A stretch of 64,000 nucleotides of DNA from Dryomyza anilis. Taxonomy: Eukaryota; Arthropoda; Insecta; Diptera; Dryomyzidae. Each line of letters opens with the position of its first letter. Positions within the stretch are counted from its first letter, which is position 1. The stretch is from assembly GCA_951804985.1 (NCBI GenBank), contig OX638133.1, positions 70,872,367-70,936,366 of the forward strand, in the 5' to 3' direction. The position numbers were made by a program, and so were the translations under genes. Shown piece by piece: positions 13,601 through 27,183 of this stretch. The notes under the pieces were generated by a model, which had not been told where the DNA came from, searched no databases, and saw only the letters and a program-made list of their open reading frames with translations.

Positions 13601-16600
13601 TATAAAAAAATATACTATATTATAAAAATATTAAATTAACTTAAAAACTACGTTTCATAAGAAGCCAACATGCAATATTAACATACAATATTTAATTATA
13701 TAAAAATAATAAAAATAATATTATGTTAGCAAATGTGCAAAAGAGTTTTTAAATTTGAAAAAGGATTTTTTTTTGTATATTTTCCAAGGGTTTTTTTATA
13801 TAAATTAAAAATTTGCTTAAATAAAATTGCAACAGCGAGTAGAAAAAAAAACACAATAAAGTGCATAAAACAAGATTTAACGTAATAAGAAGTTGTGATA
13901 TATTATTCAATGATATAACAAGAACATATGGAAATTATACAAAAATTTAGTTCTATTAATGAAATTAAATTCAAATAATGAAATGATGACGTTTATGATG
14001 ATGAAGATGCTGATGAAAATAATGGAATACTATTAATGTTCATAAATATTAATTTGATAGTGAATTTTTAAGTGCATGTTATAAATGTTATGCATTTTTA
14101 CAGACAGTATATTTACATCAAACATATTTGCATAACATAATAAATAATTAGTTGTAATTATTAGTTATAGCTGTTTGTGATAAACCTCATAAGAATACTT
14201 CATGGGCATTTCAATTAATATTAAAATGTTTGTGCCAAACCACCATTATGTTCATAAGAATGTCAACATGTTTGCTGTAAATATATTTTGTAAGCATACT
14301 GATTTTTTAAAAATGTTTTTCAGGACAATTATTAGGAATTATTAATGTTGATGCAAACACTTTAATGATTACTATATGAGTGATGATAATAAATGCTGTG
14401 TGTGCTTTATATGTTTTATTAAAAAGAAAATCATGATGATATAAAAATTATACAAATGCATTAATTACCATCAATTAATTCATTATACGCTCGCACAACT
14501 CCTTTGTCAAAGGCGCGCGCATCGGCAGCCGTTTGAAATGTTAAACCGTTACGTTGTTTCCCAGCGCGCCAATGATGAAATGTTGGCATCACTTTGAAAT
14601 ACTTAAGATCGCGATTGATGACACAACTTAAAATGACCTATATATAATTGTGCGAAATATATTATTAATTATAATGAATCGAATATTTTTCTTTTTACTT
14701 ACATTTTGATCGGCTATTCTTTGGCCGTAGATTATATATTCGTGTCCAGCGGCGCCAGGGGATAGTCTAGCGCGTTTTCGTATGGATACATTTGCTAAAC
14801 CACCCCCGGCAAGTGGTAACCAACCTTCGGTGCTCTCGTCTCTGGTCATAACCTGTGCGCGTACTGTAACTAGGAAGTCGCTACAAATAAGCAAAAAAAA
14901 AATATTTATAAATTTTTATTCCAATGAAAATATTAAACTTAAAATGATGCACATTTCATAAAACCCATCAATCAAAATAATATAGAAACGATATTATTAT
15001 TTTTGATAAGACTGCCAACATAATTTTTCTTTTGTGCATCCCATACATATTTTCAGCATATTAAGTCACAAATTATAGTTTTCGATCATCTATATTGATA
15101 CAATAATAATGCAGTTTTCAATGAAAAAAATGCTATATAGAACGATAGGTTTCAGTCGTTATAGATATCGAATCGATTGTTCTCGAAAAATTGTCATAAT
15201 TATATCGAATTTAAAAATTATCATGAATTGCAAATTTCACCTTAATGCACTCCAAAACTAATAAAAATCCCATACAAACTAAAATACATAACATGCTTAA
15301 TTCTCTGCAAATTACATAAAAATGTTTGAAAACAATTTACCAACTTTCTAAATTTGAAAAGTTCTCAACTAAATAATTGTTATAACTTAAGGAAATGGTG
15401 AAAAACCGAAGAACCTGACATCGTTTGCGAGTTACTCTTGAAGTTACTAGTAAAACTGGCTGGATACTGAAATTGTTTCATGTGAAGTGTAGTGAGAACC
15501 AAATTTAAATATATAAAATGCAATATTATTGATGTATTTAATATCCCGAGTGGAAATTTAGTTCAGGATGCGATCATTGTGTGATCAGGCAATGATCAGG
15601 GGTTTTCATCACTGCCTGATTCTGATCTTGCCCTTATCTTAAACATATATAATTCGATGCATATTTAAATATTTCTTAAACAGCTTTTACCAAATCTGAG
15701 ACCTTTCAAACCAAAAATAATGTTGTGAACAAAGTTATTTCAATAACTTTTGCAATGACAAAAAGTCAACGTTTTGAGTTGAGTCTAAATGAAATATTTC
15801 AAATTTTAAAAATATTAAGAATTTGTATTTCTTTTGCAGAAATACAAATTCTACAGCTGACGATAAATATCCCTAACTGTGTACGGAATACTTCCTAACA
15901 ATATTTGTTGTTAATTGTAGTTAACGATGTCGAATTTTGTCGATGCAGAGTTACGGGAATCGCGCTAATGATCAGGGACGGATGCGAAATAAGGCTAACC
16001 TTAACCAATTTCCACCAAAAATCCACTCCACGGCCATGGATCTGGTAGCCGTTTTTTCCATATACTGAATTAGTCATATGGGCGAAAAAATGAAACAGAC
16101 TAACTGCATGATCAAATCCATTTTGAATGTCTTCTTTATAACAGGACAACTCTTCAGAACCTAATATATTCAATCAATGTCTACCGCTTTAAAAATTGAC
16201 TTAGAATTGGCTTGAATTAAATCCAATGTTTCGGAGATTACATCCATCAACAGTTGTTGCAACACCGTGCATCAGTTCACACAACTAATGAATACAATTG
16301 ATTAGTTGTGGTAGCCAATTTAATTACAAGAAATCGGCCAATTTACACGAAGTCAGCAGAACAACTAATTGTCGGCAATTTCCGATCTGTACATACTTCA
16401 ATATATTATTTACAAATCAAAAATAAATAAAACGGATTTTGATAACAATTTTCATTGAAACCTGGTATAGTTACTTGCTAAATAATGTTTGTGTTTAGCT
16501 AGTAACTAAACCATTAGCCTGTTTCATTTTCATGTACATTCCATGTCTACCACTATTTGGCACACGTTACCATTACCGCGCACCTAGCATAGTTACTTTG

Positions 16601-19600
16601 CGCACGACACCGATCTGCACGCAGAACCCACAATCTACGATCATCGAATCGGGGTTTTTGCACACGTTCATGGAATATTACTTGAGAAAACAACAAAGAA
16701 TCGAACATCAAAAAACAATTGTTCAGATACAATTCGAACGAAGGTGCGAACACACACTTCAAAATGGCCACAATCGTTGCTAAGGCTTGTTTGGTTTTAT
16801 TGAACTTGACCAAAAACAAACTCGACAAAAAAAATTTAGACTAATAAATGTCTAATATAAAGATCGGCAATGCCTATTATCACAAAGAGTTATCTGTATA
16901 AACAAAAAATAGAAAACAATTTAATTACAAATTATTTGAAAAAGTGGACTTAGTTGCAGAAATAATAAATCATGTCACACATGCGCCTCGGCAATTAAAT
17001 CAATAAAATAAATTTAATCGATCTGTGAAAAATGCTTTAGCACTTTAATTTAGCAATCTCAATTGTTCTGATGACAATAATTATAAAACAAATATATAAA
17101 AATGCATATTAAGCACAGAAAAAAAATAATTCTTCATACTGATGAAATTTTCTGTAATAAATTACAAATATTTCAAATAAATATTTCCATAAAAACCCTC
17201 AACATTTATTTAAACCTTCCTAAACTTAATTTTATTTGTGAATTTGTCGGAATTTTGAAAATATTTCAAACATTTTCCTCGAATATAAATTATGGATCGG
17301 TATGAATTCAGGACTCATTAGTATTTTCGACCTTCGTCGGCGAATCCTATTATTTATTTTGTTTTTCATTTTAACTTCTTATCTATATAAAGCAGTGATT
17401 AAAACCGTTTGCAATATAAATTTCGGTTCTACTTCCAACATTTTTAAAATAGCGGTTTCGGTTCTGAATACGGTTCCAACAAAAAAAAATTAAATGATTC
17501 TAATTCCGGTTCTACACATTTTTGTTAATAACGGTTCCGATTTCAGTTTCAGTAATCGAAACTATTTTGGTCCCTGACAGGGATTAAACCCCTTTAGGAT
17601 ATCGTTTTCGGTTCTGCTTTCAAGATTTTTAATCATTTCAAATGGAAAAATCTCAATTTCATTTGGAATTTTCTCAATTTCAAATGAAAAATCTTAATAT
17701 CATTTGGAATTTTCTCAATTTCAAATGGAAAATCTCAATTTCATGTGGAATTTTCCCAATGCCATATGGAAAATCTCAATTTCATTTAAAAATTTTTAAA
17801 TTTCAGTTGAAATGGTTTAGTACATGCTAAACTCATAATGCGTCACGAAATATATTTCCATACATTCAAATATGTAGTAAATATTTCCAAACAATACATT
17901 CAATTAAAATTTAATAATGATTAGCTGTAGGGTGCCGTTTTTTAATTTTTTATTCTCTAATTTTCAAAAATCTCAGTCGCTTAGAAGCATTCGATAGAAC
18001 CCGTCTGTGTAATACATTTTTTAACCCTTTTAAGCCTATCGAATCAAATAAACACCAGATGATTACGCAATGTATATTCCCTATCATGTTTCCCCATAAT
18101 GCGGACATCACATGGAAATAATTTAGTCTGTTTTTGCACCTAGCCCCACCACATTAATTCAGTATGACATTGTGTATCGCTGCGTATATTTACCTCCATT
18201 TTAATGAAATATTTCAAATGCAAACATTATTATTATTTTTTTTTTTGAGTTTTTGCAAAAAATAATATCTGGACACAAGTTTTTTGCCAATTATCCGTAA
18301 GGCAAGGTTTATATTTTATTTTGTGATAATGTTTGCATCTGCAACATATCGAAATCGTGCGATAACTTGTATTATAAAGTACTTTGACTGAATTTTTTCC
18401 AAAATTTCAATAGGGCAAATTCTGAGTACGCAGCAAGAATCAGGAGACCGAAATCTACCAGAAATGATAAGTTTCATTTCTATGGAAACCAACAACCCTC
18501 AATTTGTAGAACAGTGTAATCAGTAGCACCGAATTAGTTATATATTTCATTTTATGTTTAATTTCTTAACTAAAACGCATAGTTTAAAATTGGAACCACA
18601 TATCACATTTATACAAATAAAACATGTTAATATCGAAGCACGAACGCGTGTGGTAGCTTAAATAAATGTCTAGTAATCCATTTCAAAAAAGTAAAACTTT
18701 TTTGCAAATTGTAGCTCAGTGGTTAGTGCGTTGGACTGCGAGCCGAAAGGTCCCCGGTTCAAGCCTGAACTGGGGCTAACAACATCTTTTCATAGACATT
18801 TTTTTCTATACGGCGCTACCTCTCGGCAGTAAATGGCAAACCTACGAGAGTATAACATTGCCTATGCTCTCACCCGCCGTTCGGATTCGGCAATAAACTG
18901 TAGGTCTCACCACTTTGAGTACAAATTTAACACGCACAGCTCAAAATGGTGAGAAAGCTCGGCTCGGCCTAAGTTCTTATAGGACTGTAGTGCCAAACTA
19001 TTATTATTATATTTTTAAAAATAAAATGATTTAAAAATATTTAAAATACTGCACTCAGTATTTCAAACATCAGTGGGCCGTAATGGGTTAAATATAAACT
19101 CATACAAACACTGAAACATTCCAATATTGCTAGTCAAAATTCGATTTTCAAGACAAAATTTAGGTATTTGAAACAAAATCAATTATTTAAGATTCTATGA
19201 AACGAATATAATTCTTTGAATACGATCGAAAATACATTTCGGAGTTTTTCTGATTTTTGTATATAAAATTTTGTATCGAATTTAGTACAAACATTTTTCT
19301 TAAATTAAATATCTAAATTGAACGGGTTTTCATCAGATATCCATTTGGGAACCGGTTATTGTAAAAGTCCGTATTCAATCTATAGTTTGCTTGGGTGTGG
19401 CACCTCTCATATAACCCAAAAATTAAAAACACATTATATCGGCAATTGGGATAGCAAATTTGATTACATTTTGGTCAGCTTTATTTTTAACCATTCTAAA
19501 CGGTTTCGACGAATGTGGGAGTGATTGGACCATTGGGCGTGGTACCCCCCCATAGAATATACATTACGTGTATGTCAACAGTTATTATAGTGATATCAAT

Positions 19601-21664
19601 ATATTTCACACCAGGTTAACAGCCACCCGAAATACTTTAAACTCACCACACCAAAATTCTCCACATTAAAACTCATCACGCTAAAATTCACCATACAAAA
19701 ACTCACCACACTAAAACTCACCACACTAAAATTCACCACAAAATTCATCACACTAAAACTCAACACACTAAAACTCACCACAATAAAATTCACCACACAA
19801 AAATTCACCACACTAAAACTCACGACAATAAAACTCACCAAAATAAAATTCACCACACTAAAACTCACCACACTAAAATTCACCACACTAAAACTCACCA
19901 AACGCACACTTACCACACCGAAAATCACCACACTAAAACATCTACTGTGAAAAACTCTACGGGAAAAAATTCTACGGGAAAAAATTCTACGGGAAATAAT
20001 TCTATAGGGAATAATTCTATCGGGATGAATTCTACGGAAAGAATTCTACCGGGAAGAATTCTACTGGAAAACGTTCTATGGGGAAGAATTTTACGGGGAA
20101 TATTTCTACTGGGAAGAATTCTACGGCGAAATGTTATACGGGGAAGAACTCTAAGGGGAAGCGCAGTCTGAGAAAGAATTGTCTTTGAGAAAAGTTGTTA
20201 TGGCGGAGAATCATAGCTAAGCACGGGCCTCTCATATAAATAATAAACATGTTTTTTATATTAATAAAATCGGTCCATATCTTTGAATTCACAAAATCTT
20301 GGCACGAGAGCACGGGTCCAGCTAGTTTGAATAATAAATACTGCCTTACCGAAAAAATTGAGTTTAGTCAGAAATTTAGTCGAATTCGCACACACACCTT
20401 TTATATTCAATATTAGAATAAAAAATATATATATGAAGAAAAATGTCGAAACAATAAAAAAAACAGTATGTTAGCAATATTCGTTAGTTAAAATGACGAA
20501 TGTTCACATATTACGCCGTGATAACGAAAACGTCTAAAATTCGTTTCAAAATCAGTTGAATATATTTTGACTACAATTCTTAATTCACGTATATTCGGAA
20601 GCAATAAAAACATTATTATACGAGTTTTTATATTTTCAGCATCTGAATCATACCGATTTTTCATTGATATCAAAAAAACCAAATAAAAAAAAATGCGATC
20701 TTAGGATGATATTCAGCACCTCATACTCGATTTTTAAGTATTGACTTAAGTTTTTGTATTGAGTCGACTTAGCATGTTTTTAATGTTATTTAATTTTTAA
20801 ATTTTGTGTGTCAAACCTGATAGACTGATCCTGGTGCAGATCAGCCATTTTGTCCAAACTATTTTTTTAGACCTAAATTGTATTCTTATACAATAACTAA
20901 TTAGTTCAAAATTTATATTTGTGGGGTTTGTCTTTACTTTGGACAGACCCAAAATATTCTTGACAAGAATAACTTAAAAACTTTACACTATTTCCAAAAT
21001 CTTGATTATAATCTCAGAGTCTATCAAAATACAATCCTGTAGTGCAATTATTAAAAAAAAAATCCTGTACTTATTAATCTTATTTAAGAGCCCCATTTTA
21101 TTTTGTTTCTCCTGAGGCAGAAAGCGACACTGTACATTCTGGAATTGTACCTCTCTTTCGATCTGGTTCCAACTGATAAGCTTAATGTGTGATAAGAAAT
21201 CGATATGGATCCCATATCAACACATTTCTCTGTATGTTTAACGTCGATAAGTCTGTTTTTCTATTAAAAGGTCAACGTTGTCTACGAGGAAATTCAGTTC
21301 AAAGCTGGTGCTCAGTGTGACAAGTAATAAGATCGCGTAAATCGTTCATTCGAATTGATCTTGAAATTACAAAATTTTATTATATTAAATTTAACGGCCA
21401 AAACTACACTAAAAAAATGAACCACGGCGGTGACGGTGGCATGGGTGGTGGTGGCATGGGTGGTGGTGGCATGGGTGGCGGAATGGGAGGCGGCATGGGC
21501 GGCGGTATGGGTGGAGGAATGGGAGGCGGCATGGGCGGCGGTATGGGTGGAGGAATGGGCGGCGGAATGGGTGGTGGCACCTGTAAAATGATCATGGTGG
21601 TAAGACTTCTTTTTAAATAACTATTGTCTTTCAAAAATAAATTTTAATTAAAATTCTTCTATAT

Positions 21665-21695
<31 letters not shown>

Positions 21696-24600
21696 TTCTT
21701 TTTCTATTAATTATATTTCCGCAAACCAAACGATATCATTTAAAGACAAAAATTATCGCTTCCGATAATTTAGAACATATCTTAAACATATCACTATCGT
21801 TAGTCGCTGTTATATCGAATCGATATCGTAAAAAGTTTTATTTTCACTTTTTCGAATATTTCAAGTTTTATATCGAAAAATTATTATCGAATATTAAAAT
21901 TATTGTAAAATTGTTTGTAGGGATTTCAAATATGTTAATAAAAAATTACGAATAATTACAAATTTATTATTAGCAAATTAATAAATTCCACATCAAAATA
22001 ATATTTCAGTTCCATGGCGGTCACTGCGAACGCATACTTTGGAAAAGCTGGGTCGCCAGCACAATTTCTGATTTTGTTCTCTCCTGCCTGGCCCTGTTTG
22101 CGATTGCCGTGTGCTACGAGGCATTGAAATTCTTACGCGAATATCTACTACGTCGCACCAAGCGACAGGAAGCAGAACGTCGAGCACTTAAGATGCAAAC
22201 TAGTACGATGATTGATGCAGCCGGTTCCAGTTCCGAAATACCACTAACAACAGATTCTAAATTTAAAACATACTGGAATCAGATTGCGAACGGGCCACAT
22301 TTGTTGCAAACATTACTGATCATAGTGCAGGTGACCATTTCCTATCTACTCATGTTGGTCTTTATGAATTTCAACTATTGGCTATGTTTGGCTGTCATAT
22401 TGGGACTTGGTGTGGGATACTTTCTGTTTGGATGGATAAAACAGAATGCCTACGAAGATGAATGTTGTCATTGAGGAGTAATTAGCTTCAGAATGATTGA
22501 AAATAACTCAAGTACCTACTATACTTGAATAGTAATTTTTTTATATATAAATAACAAATTGTATTGTATTTCCTATAGTTTTAAATAGTCATATTTTTAT
22601 TAAATTTAGATAATAATACATTAGAAATTACTCAGAAAAGTGTTTTTTTGTAATTCTAAAAAATTATATTAACACATTAAGACTGTCCTGTTTAGGAGGA
22701 CTTTTACGTCAATGTTTTAAACGGGAATCAAACCTGCGACCGCAAATATCAATAAAAAACAGGGATTGTAATCGCAGCCTGGCACAATTTGTCCAGTAAA
22801 AAAAAATTTTTTTTGTTTTTAATCCACTTAAAATATCCTTTTTGGACGTTTTTTGATTTTATTTCGATTTTTGATTTCCATACATTATAATAAATTTAAA
22901 CCAAAATTGATTCAATGATCAATATCATATTAAGCTACGTAAGCCTCTGAGGCAAATAATTTAATAAAACAGCGGGATCACCAGATCTTTCGATTTACTT
23001 CAAACTGATTCAACTCAAATTTCCAGTGGTAAATATTCGATTGATTCTATTAGATTCTGAAGAGTTATTTAATCAAGTTCTTGGGACTTTTCATTTACTC
23101 GCCAACATGACATGACTGATCTAGAATACAGAGGAAAACGACTTTAATATGAATTCGACAAACAGGCAGAAGTTTGGTTAAGAAATTGAAATCCAGAAAT
23201 CCTCATATTGTATTAAATAGAGATCTAAGACGTCGATTTTTCCACAAAACCAATAAAATCAATTTTTTTTAATAAAAAAAAAATAAAAACTCAAAACCAG
23301 TTGGGAAGGTTAGATCACATGGAATATTTTAAAGTAGGTGTTAATATGATAGTTAGGATTATGAAAATTATAGTCGGTCTAAGTAGACTATAAATACCGT
23401 ACACATATGTGTGGTTACCATTCAAAGTGGTATATAGATCACCAGTGTATACGAATCCTGAAAATAACTACACATTTTCCATCGCTGAAGAATTTCTATT
23501 CATTTTATATACATATTTACAAATGGTATACCGAATTACGATTTTTACTTTTTTGGGAACCTTTATTTTCATGTTTTTGAGCATGATGTCGATATATGTT
23601 TGACCAAAAAAGTTTACCTTAGCACGTATACAATAAAATTGATCTGTTGATGTAAATTTATATGAGGTATTTGAACATAAGTGGTCGGTTCTGAGTTCAC
23701 AATAGACCGATCATGCCAATTTTCTTGTTCATACAGCTTAGATATATAAGTAATCATTGCTCTAGCTCTTCTACTTTTTCTGCAATCGTGGTTTCATACA
23801 GACGGACATCGCTAAATCGGCTCAAGAGGCCATGTTGATCAGGAATATATATACTTTTCTATACCGGAGATGCTTTCTTCAGGGTGTTACAAACAGCGTA
23901 CCAAACTGAATATACCATTTCACACATAGTATAGGGTATAAAAATCGGGTGGATTTGGGCTGTTTTTCTCGAGGCCTGAATTAATAGGAATAATTTATTA
24001 TAAATTCTGAAGTAATATCTAGATTCGAATTTAAATTAAGTTTTTTTTTATAATTAAATTAAATTACTTTAACAATTATTACAAATAATTTCAATAATAT
24101 TGGCATATAAACGTCTTTTAAAAGTTAACAAAAATATATTTTTGACGAGAAGCCAAATGCCACATCACAACCAGGGCTGGCATATTTTTCCAGTACAAAA
24201 AATCCATCCGATTTTTTTCTTTTGTGTTTTATTGTACCTATTTTATTGACCTTTTTTTGGGTTTTATTGGATTTTTTTGGAAACTATTTCGGCGCGTATA
24301 AATAATAATATTTTGTTGAAGCTCACTTTGAGGAAAAATTCACGATCCTGCACATAACACTAAGCCCTGCACCAACTCTGCACAAAACACTAAATATTTG
24401 GTTTTAGTAAAAAAATGAGGATTGAAACCTAAACGAATAATGGTTTCGATTTCGGTTTTTTCCGCGTTTCGGTTACGGTTTCTGTTTTAAGTTTTTATAA
24501 CAAAACAGTCTCGGTATACCGGTTCCAAGTTACGATTTCGATTTTGATTTCTGTTTTTGTATAAAATTTATTGTTTGTGTAATTTTATTGAAAATATTGT

Positions 24601-27151
24601 GTTGCATGAAAAACTCCAAACCAATGAAAAGTATCATTTTGACATCACCTAAGATATGATCTGAAATTCATAAAAAAGCCGAGAAGCGAGCATTAAAAAG
24701 AAACAAAAATAATTCTTATTTTCTTTAATTTCATAAGAAGAAGATTTTTTTACAATTTATATCCATAAAAGCCAAAGAAATTAAATTTGAACAATTCAGT
24801 GAACTGCAATATCTTCAAACGGCCTGTATAGTTTAAATGTTCGAACTTGTCGAACTTGCACTCTATTTTTCGTATTTTCTTAAGTATTACTGAAATGTTA
24901 ATAATTTGAAACTTTTTATTATAATTTTTTTTTGTAAAACAATTGTTTTTTATTGCCTTATTATAATTTTTTTTCTTTAATATATATATGTCCGAAATAG
25001 CCGCGGTAGCTCAGTGGTAAGTGCGTTGGACTGCGATCCGAAATGTCCCCAGTTCAAGCCTGGACTGGGGCTAACAACATCTTTTCATAGAAACATTTTT
25101 CTATACCGCGCTACCTCTCGGCAGTAAATGGCAAACCTACGAGAGTAAAACATTGCTATGAAAAGCTCTCGCTCGCCGTTCGGATTCGGCAATAAACTGT
25201 AGGTCCCACCACTTTGAGTACAAATATAACACGCACAGCTCAAAATGATAAGAGAGCTCGGCCTAAGTCCTTATAGGACTGTAGTGCCAAACTATTATAT
25301 TATTATTATAAATAGAGGTTTTTTTGAAAAATTACTCAAAAATCAATTTAAAGACTTATAAATGGTATTCTGTTAATGCAAACAGTTAGATCATAAACTA
25401 GTCTATATAATAGACCAGAGGCCCTATTCTAGTTTGATGAGAAATATAAAATGAGAATGAAAATGAGATAAAAACTATTTTCATATTCAGTTAATAATAT
25501 AAAAAATAGTTTTTGTCTCATTTTATATTTCTCATCAAACCAGAATAGTGCCCCTGGGCTGGAAAAAATCCGGATTGGCTTAGAATTGGCTTGAATTAAA
25601 TCCATAGTTTCGGAGATTACATCTAGATATTTATATCATAAAATTATTTTAAGCCTAAATTATAAAGGCCTATGTTGGCTATGTTGATTAATATATTTTT
25701 TAATAATTTTTTTCGATTTGATGGTTTATATAAAATTCCTAAATTTTCAAAAAAAAAAAAAATCTTACTTTGAAAACCACAAATATATGTCCTATGTTAT
25801 AATTCGAAAAATTTACAAAAATCAATAAAATCCTAAAAAAACAAATAGTCAAAAAATCATGGATTTTTTTAAGTGGATAAAATCCAAAAAAATCCAATCC
25901 AATTGGACTTTTTAAAAGCCCTGTATAGACCCTTTAACACAAATGATCTTTTCAAAACGTGTCTCACTTTACCCACTTTATTTTACTAAAATAATAAATA
26001 AAAAACCAATATCATTAAAATTTGAATAATTTTTTAACAAAAAACATTGTGCTGAGTTTAGAAAATAATTTTTTAAAATATGATGCCATCAAAATACCAT
26101 ATTGAAATTTTGCATGAACATTAACAATAAATTGACGAAAATTTAGGATTTTTTCAGAATTTTAAAAAGGGTCCTTTTTAAGGACCACAATTTTGAAGTG
26201 CAAGGATAATGACCACGGGCCACATGTTACCGTTTGGCCCGTAAAAGCTTGTCTAAAAGCTTGTTCTATTAGCTTTAAAACGAGCCATTAACGGAGTTTC
26301 TATCATTCTAGTTCAAGAGATATTTAAATATGAACAATAGTACAAAAGTGATTTTTGGCACTTTTTTTCCAACTTTGAGCCACTGTATCTCTAGAAGTAG
26401 TGGAAAAAATAAAAAAAAATTGTTTAGTGCATGTCTCGATACCCTTTATCAGTTGCCAAAATTTCATTGAAATCGAAGAAGGTGAGTTCCAACCGCTGGT
26501 CGATTTGGTGTGGAATGGCCCGTACACAAATTAATGAAAAAACGAGTTGGGAAAGTTAGGTCACATGGGTAAGTTAGGTCACATAGTGCGGATTTTTATA
26601 GTCGGTCGGGCCCGACTATGGAATACCCTACACCTATGGTGGGGATATTAACCCTCAGAATATTATTCATATATCAGAAATTTACGTCTTATATCCCCAT
26701 AAATTAAAGAATTTATATAAAGTATAAAAAAACTAAAAAAAAATTGAAAAATATAATTGGGCGGACCACGCCTATATTTAAAATTTTGAAAGGCTAATAT
26801 TTCATAGATTTGATTTTAATAAATTACGGATCAAATTTCCACTATGAAAACCCAGGAAATAATGAAAAAAAAAAGTGGGCGGATCACGCCCATTTTTGGA
26901 CCACATATTTTTAGGCGAATTCTAACAATACGTTTTAAATTTTACAACTATACCTTGAATACTTTTCGAGTTATTAGTTCCGAAAGAGTTATATAAAAGT
27001 GACTTGTATGGGAGGTGGGCGTGTCCGTTCACCGATTTGGCTCATTTTCAAACTCAGTTCCTACTTTTGGCTAAAATATATTGAGACGAAATTTCATCGC
27101 ATTCTGATCAGTATTTCTCAAGTTATTCTGTATTCGGACAGCAAGACAGCA

Positions 27152-27183
<32 letters not shown>

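Noticed and set aside
18712..18780. tRNA gene (A and B boxes, tRNA-like sequence; also at 24999 and 56215)
   Set aside because: No closing acceptor stem, and the anticodon stem is mispaired. The same 300-bp body follows in each copy, so these are SINE heads.
19596..19931. 111-residue frame of VVNFS repeats
   Set aside because: Produced by a 15-bp tandem repeat with no stop in that frame.
19636..20175. CRISPR-like array
   Set aside because: Units are contiguous 15-mers with no spacers, in a fly genome.
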